From Candidatus Rokuibacteriota bacterium (lineage in GTDB: Bacteria > Methylomirabilota > Methylomirabilia > Rokubacteriales > CSP1-6), in NCBI GenBank assembly GCA_003220315.1, contig QHSA01000143.1, positions 1 to 49,757 on the forward strand: a DNA stretch of 49,757 nt, written 5' to 3'. Below, one piece after another: positions 16,349-24,121 of this stretch. The notes below the pieces were generated by a model, which ran no database searches, was not told where the DNA came from, and saw only the letters and a program-made list of their open reading frames with translations. Positions within the stretch are counted from its first letter, which is position 1. Every line of letters starts with the position of its first letter. The translations under genes were made by a program, and so were the position numbers.

Positions 16349-17737
16349 TCACGCCGGCCGCAAGAGCATCTCCGCGGCCTCCATGAGGGTCTCCGACAGC
16401 GTCGGATGGGTGTGGATCGTCAGGGCGAGGTCCTCGACGGTCAGCGCCGTCTCGACCGCGACGGCGCCCTCTGCGATCAGCTCTCCCGCACCGGGGCCCA
16501 CGATCCCGACGCCGAGCACGCGTCCGGTGTCGGGATCCACCATGAGCTTCGTCAGTCCGTCACTCCGGCCGAGCGTCGCGGCGCGCCCCGAAGCGGCCCA
16601 CGGGAACTTCGCGAGCCGCACGGGGCGTCCCTCGCGCGTGGCCGCGGACTCGGTGAGCCCGCACCACGCGACCTCGGGGTCGGTGAAGACGACCGCCGGC
16701 ACGACGACATTGTCGAACGCCGCGGGTCGACCCGCGATCGCCTCGGCGGCGACCTTGCCCTGGCGCATCGCGCGGTGGGCGAGCATCGGCTCGCCCGTGA
16801 CGTCGCCGACGGCCCAGATGCGCGGGTCGGCCGTGCGACACAGCGCGTCCACGGCGATCACGCCGCGCGCGTCGGGCCGGACGCGCGTCGTCTCGAGGCC
16901 GAGGTCGGCGCTCGCCGGGCGCCGCCCGACGGCGACGAGCACGCGGTCGAAGCCGACGGTGTCGCCGCCGAAGCGCGCCTCGATCCCGGAGCCCGTCTCG
17001 CGCAGCGACGTCACCTTCGTGTCGAGCCAGATCTTCACGAAGCGCCTCTCACACTGGCGCGCGAGCGGCTGGACGAGGTCACGGTCGACCCCGGGCAGGA
17101 GGCCGTCGGTCATCTCGACGAGCATCACCTTGCTGCCGAGCGCGGCGTAGACCTGGCCGAGCTCGAGGCCGATGTAGCCCCCGCCGACGACGAGGAGGCG
17201 CTCGGGCACGTCGGGGAGCTCGAGCGCCGCCGTCGAGTCCATCACGCGGTCCTGCGCCGTGTCGAGGCCGGGCAGCGGACTCGGCGTCGAGCCCGTCGCG
17301 ACGACGGCGTGCTTGAAGCGGATCTTCTGGGGCTCGTCGCCTTCCACGCGGAGCACGCGGGAGTCCTCGAAGACCCCGTGGCCGCCGACGACCTCCACGC
17401 CTTTCGACTTCGCGACGGCGGCGAGCCCTCGCGCGAGCTTGCCGACGACGCGCTCGGTCTTCCACGTGCGGAGGGCGTCGAGCGCGATCCTCGGCTCGCC
17501 GAAGTCCACGCCGAACTCCTTCGCGCGCTCGGCCTCGCCGAGCACCGCCCCGACGTGGAGGAGCGCCTTCGACGGGATGCAGCCTTCCCACAGGCAGACG
17601 CCGCCGAGCCGCCGGCCCGCGTCCACGACGAGCGTCTCGAGGCCGAGCTCGGCGCAGCGGAACGCCGCCGAGTAGCCGCCCGGGCCGCCGCCCACGACGG
17701 CCACGTCCACCTCGCGCACGAGGTCGCCCATCACCAT
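16349..17737 (-). CDS. lpdA: Dihydrolipoyl dehydrogenase (E3)
   Basis: A 462-residue flavoprotein that reoxidises dihydrolipoamide on E2 with NAD+. FAD site: VAVVGGGPGGYSAAFRCAELG. Redox-active disulfide: GGVCLWEGCIPSK (Cys-x4-Cys; the usual Asn after CL is Trp here). NAD-binding site: RLLVVGGGYIGLELGQVYAALG. C-terminal catalytic His-Glu is HTHPTLSETLMEA. It is encoded downstream of E1 and E2 in the same operon, so it serves this complex. Confidence 0.95.
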   Translation of the reverse strand: MVMGDLVREVDVAVVGGGPGGYSAAFRCAELGLETLVVDAGRRLGGVCLWEGCIPSKALLHVGAVLGEAERAKEFGVDFGEPRIALDALRTWKTERVVGKLARGLAAVAKSKGVEVVGGHGVFEDSRVLRVEGDEPQKIRFKHAVVATGSTPSPLPGLDTAQDRVMDSTAALELPDVPERLLVVGGGYIGLELGQVYAALGSKVMLVEMTDGLLPGVDRDLVQPLARQCERRFVKIWLDTKVTSLRETGSGIEARFGGDTVGFDRVLVAVGRRPASADLGLETTRVRPDARGVIAVDALCRTADPRIWAVGDVTGEPMLAHRAMRQGKVAAEAIAGRPAAFDNVVVPAVVFTDPEVAWCGLTESAATREGRPVRLAKFPWAASGRAATLGRSDGLTKLMVDPDTGRVLGVGIVGPGAGELIAEGAVAVETALTVEDLALTIHTHPTLSETLMEAAEMLLRPA

Positions 17738-17771
17738 GGCGACGTCACGGTCCGGCGCGCGCCGATCGCGC

Positions 17772-19040
17772 TCACCACTCGAGGAGGAGCTGCTCGGGGC
17801 GCTCGAGCCGCCGCACGATGGCGGTGGCGAAGCGGGCGCCGTCGGCGCCGTCGGCGACGCGGTGGTCGAACGTGAGCGAGAGCGGCAGCAGGACTCGGGG
17901 AACGATGCGCCCCTCCAGCACCACCGGCTCCTCCCGCGCGCGGGCGACGCCGAGGATGGCGACTTCGGGGTAATTGATGATCGGGACGGCGCCCGTCCCG
18001 CCGAGCGCTCCGATGTTGGTGAGCGTGAAGGTCCCGCCGCGCAGGTCCTCGAGCGTGGCCTTGCCCTCGCGCACGCGCTGCGCCAGGGCGGCGAGCTCGC
18101 GCTGGAGCTCGGGCAAGGCCTTCCGGTCCACGTCGCGGATCACCGGGACGATCAGACCGCGGTCCGTCGCCACCGCGACGCCGAGGTGGTAATACCGTTT
18201 GAGGACCAGCTCGCCGGCCGCCGGGTCGAGGCTCGCGTTGAACTGCGGGTGCTCGAGGAGCGCCAGGGCCGCGGCCTTCAGCAGGAAGCTCGTCAGCGTG
18301 AGCGTGAGCCCGCGCTGCCGCGCGGGCTCGACATTGCGGCGGATGATCGCGTCGAGCTCGGTGATGTCGGCCCGGTCGAAGTGCGTCACGTGGGGGACGA
18401 GCGTGGCCGAGAGCGTCATGCGCTCGGCGATCGTCCGCCGGAGGTGCGAGAGCGGCTGGCGCTCGACGGGGCCCCACTGCTCGAACTTGGGCAGCGCGGG
18501 CGGCGTGATGCCCACCGGTGCCAGAGGTTTCGCGACGGCGGGAGCCGCGGGGGCGGGGCGCTCGGCGGCGGGCTGGGAGGGCGCAGGCTGCCGTCCGCCC
18601 GCAGCGGCCCGCACGTCGTCGTCGGTCACGCGTCCGCCTGGACCCGTGCCACCGCGCACGGTGCGGAGGTCGACGCCGAGCTCGCGCGCGAGCCGGCGCG
18701 TCGCCGGCGTCGCCGCCACAGGCCCGACGTGGGAGGGAGTCGGGGGCGTCGACGATGACGGTGCGCGCGTGGGCGAGGGGGCAGGGAGGGGGCTCCTGCC
18801 GCCCTCCTCGTCGAACGTCACGAGCACCGCGCCGACCTTGACGGTCTGCCCCGGCTGGACGTGGATCTGGGTGACACGCCCCGTGAGCGGCGACGGGATC
18901 TCGACCGTGGCCTTGTCCGTCTCCACCTCGAGGAGCGGCGCGTCCTCCTGGACGAGGTCGCCCTCCTGGACGAGCACCTTGACGATCTCGGCCTCGGTCA
19001 GCCCCTCGCCCAGGTCGGGCAGGACGAACGCGCGGGCCAT
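17772..19040 (-). CDS. pdhC: Dihydrolipoamide acyltransferase (E2) of the pyruvate dehydrogenase complex
   Basis: A 422-residue E2. The single N-terminal lipoyl domain carries ETDKATVEIPSP with the lipoylated Lys near residue 43. A Pro/Ala-rich linker follows, then the E3/E1-binding domain (TPATRRLARELGVDLRTVRGTG-like, about 110-145) and the catalytic domain ending LTFDHRVADGADGARF with the HxxxDG active site. It transfers the acyl group to CoA. E1b lies 3 bases upstream and lpdA 34 bases downstream. A branched-chain 2-oxo acid role cannot be excluded. Confidence 0.93.
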   Translation of the reverse strand: MARAFVLPDLGEGLTEAEIVKVLVQEGDLVQEDAPLLEVETDKATVEIPSPLTGRVTQIHVQPGQTVKVGAVLVTFDEEGGRSPLPAPSPTRAPSSSTPPTPSHVGPVAATPATRRLARELGVDLRTVRGGTGPGGRVTDDDVRAAAGGRQPAPSQPAAERPAPAAPAVAKPLAPVGITPPALPKFEQWGPVERQPLSHLRRTIAERMTLSATLVPHVTHFDRADITELDAIIRRNVEPARQRGLTLTLTSFLLKAAALALLEHPQFNASLDPAAGELVLKRYYHLGVAVATDRGLIVPVIRDVDRKALPELQRELAALAQRVREGKATLEDLRGGTFTLTNIGALGGTGAVPIINYPEVAILGVARAREEPVVLEGRIVPRVLLPLSLTFDHRVADGADGARFATAIVRRLERPEQLLLEW

Positions 19041-19043
19041 CGG

Positions 19044-20033
19044 CTAGAAGGCGAGGGTCTCGCGGGCGGCGGCGACAATGCGCGCGACGTCGGGGATATT
19101 CGCCTTCTCGCGCGCGAAGCCGACGAACGACACGTCGTTCGCCGTGACGCGGCGCACGGGCGCCTCGAGGTGGAGGAAGGCGCCCTCCATGATGGACGCG
19201 GCGACCTCGGCGCCGGGCCCGAAGCTCCGCGGCGCCTCGTGGACGACGACGGCGCGGCCGGTCTTGCCGACCGAGGTGACGATCGTCTCGCGGTCGAGCG
19301 GGGCGATCGTGAGCAGGTCGATCACCTCGGTCTCGACCCGGTCCTCGGCCTGGAGCACGTCGGCCGCCTCCCGGGCGACCCGCAGCATAGCGCCGTACGC
19401 GACGAGCGTGAGATCGACTCCCTCGCGGACGACCTGCGCGCGGCCGATCGGGAGGGTCTCGGGATCCTCGGGAATCTCCTCCTTCGCGGCGTGGTAGAGC
19501 GCCTTCGACTCGAAAAAGACTACCGGGTCGGGGTCGCGGATCGCGCTCGTGAGGAGCGCACGCGCCGTCCGCGGCCCCGACGGGATCACCATCTTGAGGC
19601 CGGGCACGTGCGCGTAGAACTGCTCCTCGGACTCCGTGTGGTGCTCGAGCGCGCGGACGCCACCGCCGTAGGGCATGCGGATCACCATCTGGCAGTGGAA
19701 GCGTCCCTGAGAGCGCTGCCGGTAGCGCGCCGCGTGGTTCTCGATCTGATGGAAGCACTGGAAGGCGAAGCCGGAAAACTGGATCTCGCAGACGGGCTTG
19801 AGGCCGTAGAGCGCCATGCCGACCGCGGTGCCGATGATGGCCGCCTCCGCGAGCGGGCTGTCGATCACGCGCTGGGAGCCGAACTTTCGCTGGAGGTCAT
19901 CCGTGACGCGGAAGACGCCACCGTCCACGCCGACGTCCTCGCCGAGGATCAGCACGTCGGGGTCACGCTCCATTTCCTGCAGGAGCGCGAGGTTGAGCGC
20001 CTTCACCATGTTGAGCTTGGTGATGGGCGTCAT
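19044..20033 (-). CDS. pdhB: Pyruvate (2-oxo acid) dehydrogenase E1 beta subunit
   Basis: A 329-residue E1 beta subunit. Typical segments are ALNLALLQEMERDPDVLILGEDVGVDGGVFRVTDDL, SPLAEAAIIGTAVGMALYGLKPVCEIQFSGF, and the C-terminal ETIVTSVGKTGRAVVVHEAP. It forms the heterotetrameric thiamine-diphosphate enzyme with E1 alpha. Its ATG (20033) overlaps the TGA of a repeat-encoded mini-ORF (ATGA), so translation is probably coupled to the repeat rather than directly to pdhA. Confidence 0.93.
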   Translation of the reverse strand: MTPITKLNMVKALNLALLQEMERDPDVLILGEDVGVDGGVFRVTDDLQRKFGSQRVIDSPLAEAAIIGTAVGMALYGLKPVCEIQFSGFAFQCFHQIENHAARYRQRSQGRFHCQMVIRMPYGGGVRALEHHTESEEQFYAHVPGLKMVIPSGPRTARALLTSAIRDPDPVVFFESKALYHAAKEEIPEDPETLPIGRAQVVREGVDLTLVAYGAMLRVAREAADVLQAEDRVETEVIDLLTIAPLDRETIVTSVGKTGRAVVVHEAPRSFGPGAEVAASIMEGAFLHLEAPVRRVTANDVSFVGFAREKANIPDVARIVAAARETLAF

Positions 20034-20095
20034 GTATCGGAGCTCCAGCCCGGCGCCAACCGTGGGTGGCCTGCGTCAGGTGCGCTGGGCGTCAT
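20030..20095 (-). CDS. Repeat-encoded mini-ORF 2 (21 residues)
   Basis: Starts MTPSAPDAGHPRL and ends APGWSSDT. Its ATG overlaps the stop of mini-ORF 1 and its TGA overlaps the pdhB ATG, each by ATGA. GGAG lies 9 bases before the pdhB ATG. Probably a translational bridge rather than a functional peptide. Confidence 0.4.
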   Translation of the reverse strand: MTPSAPDAGHPRLAPGWSSDT

Positions 20096-20157
20096 GTATC
20101 GAAGCTCCAGCCCGGCGCCAACCGTGGGTGGCCTGCGTCAGGTGCGCTGGGCGTCAT
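20092..20157 (-). CDS. Repeat-encoded mini-ORF 1 (21 residues)
   Basis: Same peptide as mini-ORF 2 but ending WSFDT. Its ATG overlaps the pdhA TGA (ATGA). Together the two mini-ORFs form an unbroken stop/start relay from pdhA to pdhB. Confidence 0.4.
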   Translation of the reverse strand: MTPSAPDAGHPRLAPGWSFDT

Positions 20158-21296
20158 CGCCGCGTGAGGCGCTGGCCGCGCATCGGCGTCGCGCCCTGCG
20201 GGGCCTCGGGCGGTTCGGGCGCGGGGGCGCCGCCCTCGCGCAGCCAGCGGGCGAGCTCCTCGCGCTGCGCGCGGAGGTGGGGCGGCATCTCGGCGTAGAC
20301 GTGGTCGAAGACGAGGAGCGGGTCGGGCGGCGGCGTCGCCTCGAAGCGCCGCACCGCCTCCGCGATCTCCTCGTCCACCCGCTGCTCGAGCCCGTCCTCC
20401 AGGAGGTCCTTCTTCTCGAGGTAGGCGCGGAAGCGCGTGAGCGGGTCCTTCTGCTCCCACGCCGTCACCTCCTCCTGGGTCCGATACTTAGTGGGATCGT
20501 CCGCGGTCGTGTGGACGCCAAGGCGGTACGTCACGCACTCGATCAGCGTCGGACCCTCACCCGCGCGCGCCCGCTCGACCGCCTCGCGCGCGGCCGTGTA
20601 GACCGCGAGCACGTCGTTGCCGTCCACCTGGATCCCGGGCAAACCGTAGGCGAGCGCCTTCTGGGCGATCGTCTTCGAGTGGGTCTGCTTCTTGAGCGGT
20701 ACGGAGATCGCCCACTGGTTGTTCTGGCAGACGAACACGACCGGCACGTGCCAGACCCCCGCGAAGTTCAGCGCCTCGTGGAAGTCACCCTCGCTGGTCG
20801 CGCCGTCGCCGAAATACGCCATGACGACCGCGTCGTCGCCGCGGTACTGGGCGGCGTAGGCCAGGCCGACCGCGTGGGGGAGCTGCGTCCCCACCGGGAT
20901 CGTGATGGGAAGGTCGCGCTGATCGGGCGCCGGCCGGCCGCCCTCGACGTACCCCGCGAAGAAGAGGAGGATCTTCTCGATCGGCCAGCCGCGCCAGATC
21001 ATCGCGGCCGTCTCGCGGAACGACGGGACCATCCAGTCGGTCGCCCGCAGCGTGATGACGCTCCCCAGCTGCGAGGCCTCCTGGCCCTTGATCGGGGCGA
21101 ACGTTCCGATGCGGCCCTGGCGCTGCAGGCGCACCATGCGCTCGTCGAAGCGGCGGGCGAGGACCATCGCGCGATGGAGGGATCTGAGCTCGCCGGGAGA
21201 GAGCTTCGGCTCGAGCGCCGCGTCGAGGTTCCCGTCGCTGTCGAGGATCGACAGGTACTCGACGTGGAACCGCGGCTCGAGGATGGTTCTGGGCAT
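20154..21296 (-). CDS. pdhA: Pyruvate (2-oxo acid) dehydrogenase E1 alpha subunit
   Basis: A 380-residue E1 alpha subunit, first gene of the operon. The thiamine-diphosphate motif is GDGATSEGDFHEALNFAGVWHVPVVFVCQNNQWAIS (about residues 165-200). The N-terminal region has LYRAMVLARRFDERMV-like sequence (LHRAMVLARRFDERMVRLQRQGRIG), typical of PDH E1 alpha. Decarboxylates pyruvate and passes the hydroxyethyl group to lipoyl-E2. It starts about 80 bases from the divergent aldolase-like gene; the PDH promoter must be there. Confidence 0.94.
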   Translation of the reverse strand: MPRTILEPRFHVEYLSILDSDGNLDAALEPKLSPGELRSLHRAMVLARRFDERMVRLQRQGRIGTFAPIKGQEASQLGSVITLRATDWMVPSFRETAAMIWRGWPIEKILLFFAGYVEGGRPAPDQRDLPITIPVGTQLPHAVGLAYAAQYRGDDAVVMAYFGDGATSEGDFHEALNFAGVWHVPVVFVCQNNQWAISVPLKKQTHSKTIAQKALAYGLPGIQVDGNDVLAVYTAAREAVERARAGEGPTLIECVTYRLGVHTTADDPTKYRTQEEVTAWEQKDPLTRFRAYLEKKDLLEDGLEQRVDEEIAEAVRRFEATPPPDPLLVFDHVYAEMPPHLRAQREELARWLREGGAPAPEPPEAPQGATPMRGQRLTRR

Positions 21297-21376
21297 CGCC
21301 GCTCCGGCGCCCTCATTTTACCTCTGGTGGATAATCAACGGGTGATGCGAAGATTCGGCTCCACGGGAGGAGAGCG

Positions 21377-22195
21377 ATGGTGAGCCTCACGCGACGGTGG
21401 TTCGTGACCGGCGGCGCGCTCGTGCTCGCGGCGGCCGCCGCCGACCTCGAGCCCGCGCCCGCCCAGACCGCGCCGCCCTCGGTCGGGCCGGCCGACCCCA
21501 GACTCGTCGAGGACCTGGTGGCCGCGAACCGCATCCTGGCGGACCAGAACGTGCTCGACGGCTACGGGCACGTGAGCGCGCGGCACGATCGCGACCCGAG
21601 CCGCTACCTCATGTCGCGCTCGCTCGCCCCCGAGCTCGTCACCGCGGGCGACGTCCTGGAGTATGATCTCGACTCGAACCCGGTCGATGCGCGCGACCGC
21701 GCCTCCTACCTCGAACGGTTCATCCACGGCGAGATCTACAAGGCGCGGCCGGACGTCCGGGCGATCGTGCACAACCACTCGCCGTCGGTCATCCCGTTCG
21801 GCGTCACGGGCGTGCCGCTCCGGCCCCTCTACCACATGAGCGCGTTCCTCTGGGAGGGCGTACCCGTGTTCGACATCCGCCAGGCGGCCGGCGGCTCCAG
21901 CGACATGCTGGTGCGCACGCCCGCCCTCGGCCGGGCGCTGGCCGGGACCCTCGGGAGCCGCACCGCGGCGCTCATGCGCGGCCACGGCGCAGTGGTCGTG
22001 GGCCCGTCGCTGCCCCAGGCGGTCTTTCGCAGCGTCTACCTCGAGATGAATGCGAGGCTCCAGGCCCAGGCGATGGCGCTGGGCGGCCCCGTGACGTACC
22101 TCGACCCCGAGGAGGCGAAGCAGGCGGCGGGGGCGGTCGGCTCTACTGTGCTCCGGCCCTGGGAGCTCTGGAAGAAGAAGGCGCTTGCGAAATAG
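21377..22195 (+). CDS. Exported class II aldolase/adducin-domain protein
   Basis: A 272-residue protein with an N-terminal leader MVSLTRRWFVTGGALVLAAAAAD (RR followed by a hydrophobic run; Tat-like). A class II aldolase/adducin domain follows: NRILADQNVLDGYGHVSARH, the zinc-binding HNHSPSVIPFGV and GHGAVVVGPSLPQAVF. Most family members are cytoplasmic sugar-phosphate aldolases, so an exported form is unusual and its substrate is probably not a phosphorylated sugar. A strong GGAGGAGAG site precedes ATG 21377. The quinone reductase gene follows after 9 bases. Confidence 0.85.
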   Translation: MVSLTRRWFVTGGALVLAAAAADLEPAPAQTAPPSVGPADPRLVEDLVAANRILADQNVLDGYGHVSARHDRDPSRYLMSRSLAPELVTAGDVLEYDLDSNPVDARDRASYLERFIHGEIYKARPDVRAIVHNHSPSVIPFGVTGVPLRPLYHMSAFLWEGVPVFDIRQAAGGSSDMLVRTPALGRALAGTLGSRTAALMRGHGAVVVGPSLPQAVFRSVYLEMNARLQAQAMALGGPVTYLDPEEAKQAAGAVGSTVLRPWELWKKKALAK

Positions 22196-22204
22196 GAGGA
22201 GACG

Positions 22205-23176
22205 ATGAAAGCGATCCGCGTCCACAAGTTCGGCGGCCCCGAGGTGCTCCAGCTCGACGACGTGCCCGACCCGAAGCCCGGGCCGGGGCAGGTGGTCGTG
22301 CGGATCCGGGCCGCGGGCGTGAACCCGGTGGACACCTATATCCGCTCGGGAAGCTACGCGATGCTTCCGACCCTGCCTTACGTTCCCGGCAACGACTGCG
22401 CCGGCGTGATCGAGACCGTGGGGCAGGGCGTCACCCGGTTCAAGAGGGGCGACCGCGTCTACGTCGTGCGCACCACGACGCCGATGGCCGGCGGCTACGC
22501 TGAGCTCGCGCTCTGCGAGGCGTCCACGGTCCACCCCCTCCCCGCGAACGTCTCGTTCTCCCAGGGCGCGGGGGTGAGCGTGCCGTACGGCACCGCGTAC
22601 CGCGGCCTCCACCACAAGGCCCACGCCCGATCCGGCGAGACCCTCCTCGTCCACGGCGCCTCGGGCGGCGTGGGGATCGCGGCGGTGCAGCTCGGCGTGG
22701 CCCACGGCATGACCGTCGTCGGCACCGCCGGGACCGAGCGCGGGCGCAAACTCGTCCAGGAGCACGGGGCCCACCACGTCCTGGATCACAGCACCTCCGA
22801 CTACCTCACGAAGCTGATGGAGGTCACGGGCACCCGCGGCGCGGACGTGATTCTCGAGATGCTCGCGAACGTCAACCTCCAGAAGGACATCGACGTCGTG
22901 GCGCGCTTTGGCCGCATCGTCGTCATCGGCAACCGCGGGACCATCGAGATCAATCCGCGCGGGACGATGGGGAAGGACGCGGCGATCTTCGGGCTGGCGC
23001 TCTGGAACGCGGCGCCGGAGGAGATGGCGTCCATCCACGCGGCCATCGGCGCCGGCCTGGCGAACAGCACCCTCCGGCCCGTCGTCGGTCAGGAGCTGCC
23101 GCTCAAGGAGGCGGTGCGCGCCCACGAGGCGGTGCTGAAGCCGGGAGCCTACGGGAAGATCGTCCTGATCCCCTGA
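22205..23176 (+). CDS. NADPH:quinone oxidoreductase (zeta-crystallin-like MDR)
   Basis: A 323-residue zinc-independent medium-chain reductase. It opens MKAIRVHKFGGPEVLQLDDVPDPKPGPGQVVVRI and has AAGVNPVDTYIRSG near residue 40, the signature of quinone reductases. The NADPH-binding motif is LLVHGASGGVGIAAVQLGVAHG (about 143-164). Probably one-electron or two-electron reduction of quinones. AGGAGGAGACG precedes the ATG. Second gene of a two-gene operon with the class II aldolase-like gene. Confidence 0.92.
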   Translation: MKAIRVHKFGGPEVLQLDDVPDPKPGPGQVVVRIRAAGVNPVDTYIRSGSYAMLPTLPYVPGNDCAGVIETVGQGVTRFKRGDRVYVVRTTTPMAGGYAELALCEASTVHPLPANVSFSQGAGVSVPYGTAYRGLHHKAHARSGETLLVHGASGGVGIAAVQLGVAHGMTVVGTAGTERGRKLVQEHGAHHVLDHSTSDYLTKLMEVTGTRGADVILEMLANVNLQKDIDVVARFGRIVVIGNRGTIEINPRGTMGKDAAIFGLALWNAAPEEMASIHAAIGAGLANSTLRPVVGQELPLKEAVRAHEAVLKPGAYGKIVLIP

Positions 23177-23185
23177 CGGGGCGGG

Positions 23186-24067
23186 CTACTTCTTGCCGGC
23201 CTGGGCCTTCTTGGCGGGCACAGGCTCGGGGCGCTTGGCCTTCGCGAGCGGCTTCTTCTCCGCCGCCGCGGCGGGGGCCGCGGGCGGAGCCGCCGCGCGC
23301 CGGGCCAGGCTCTGCTTGAGGGCCTCCATGAGGTCGATGACCTGGGCCCGCTGCACCTGGGGTCCGGCGGCGGAAACCTCCTTGCCCTCGACCTTCTGGT
23401 TGACGAGCTCGAGCACGCGCTCGCGGTACTCGTCGCGGTACTTCTCGGGGCTGAAGGTGTCCGACGAGAGGCCGTCGATCAGCTGGAGCGCCAGCTGGAG
23501 CTCCCCCTCCTTGATCTTCGCCGACTCGCCCTTCTCGATCTCGCCGAAGCTCCGCACCTCATCGGCGAAGTACATCGTGTGCAGCATGAGCCCGCCCTGC
23601 GCCGGCCGGATGAGGACGAGGCTCTCCTTGCCGCGCATGACGAACTTCGCGAGCGCGACGCGCCCGTGCGAGCCCATCGCGTCGGCGAGGAGCCGATACG
23701 CCTTCTCACCGCCCTTGTCGGGGCCCAGGTAGTACGTCTTCTCGAAATAGATCGGGTCCACCGACGTGAGTGGCACGAACTCCGCGATGTCGATGACCTT
23801 CGACGCCTCGCCCTCGAGGCTCTTGAGCTCCTCGTCGGCGACGCGCACGTACTGGTCCTTCGCGAACTCGTACCCGCGGACGAGCGCCGCCCGGTCCACG
23901 ACCTCGTTGCAGACCGGGCAGAAGTTCTGCAGCTTGATGCGGGAGCCGCACTTGGCGTGGAGCAGGTTGAAGGAGACGGACTGCGACGCCGCGGCCGTGT
24001 AGAGCTTGACCGGGATCGAGACCAGCCCGAACGAGATCGTCCCGGACCCGGTGGCGTGTGCGGGCAT
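23186..24067 (-). CDS. ku: Ku protein (non-homologous end joining)
   Basis: A 293-residue bacterial Ku that forms a ring on DNA ends and recruits LigD. It starts ATGSGTISFGLVSIPVKLYTA, the hallmark of bacterial Ku. The core KCGSRIKLQNFCPVCNEVVDR has CxxC-type cysteines, and YYLGPDKGGEKAYRLLADAM and VMRGKESLVLIRP follow. The C-terminal tail is Lys/Ala/Pro-rich, as expected for the DNA- and LigD-contacting extension. ATG 24067 is chosen because the conserved core begins there. LigD lies across the divergent promoter. Confidence 0.95.
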   Translation of the reverse strand: MPAHATGSGTISFGLVSIPVKLYTAAASQSVSFNLLHAKCGSRIKLQNFCPVCNEVVDRAALVRGYEFAKDQYVRVADEELKSLEGEASKVIDIAEFVPLTSVDPIYFEKTYYLGPDKGGEKAYRLLADAMGSHGRVALAKFVMRGKESLVLIRPAQGGLMLHTMYFADEVRSFGEIEKGESAKIKEGELQLALQLIDGLSSDTFSPEKYRDEYRERVLELVNQKVEGKEVSAAGPQVQRAQVIDLMEALKQSLARRAAAPPAAPAAAAEKKPLAKAKRPEPVPAKKAQAGKK

Positions 24068-24121
24068 CGTTTGCACGATAGCACGATGCTCCCTATGATG
24101 CGCGAAGGCTTGACACCTCCA

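Larger units (their letters stand above)
20025..20157 (-). repeat. 62-bp tandem repeat between pdhA and pdhB
   Basis: Two units of 62 bases plus a 9-base partial copy (GGGCGTCAT occurs at 20025, 20087 and 20149). The units differ at one visible position. Each unit carries a GGAG and an ATGA junction on the coding strand. Part of it (GTGGGTGGCCTG...AGGTGCGC) resembles the dispersed repeats at 15.6 and 42.4 kb. Confidence 0.9.

Noticed and set aside
20025-20157. CRISPR array
   Set aside because: Units are contiguous without unique spacers, only two copies, and they encode coupled mini-ORFs. No cas gene is present.
24110-24115. TTGACA as a -35 box of the CPBP gene
   Set aside because: No TATAAT-like hexamer lies 15-19 bases downstream and the spacing runs into the coding region; it may be chance.
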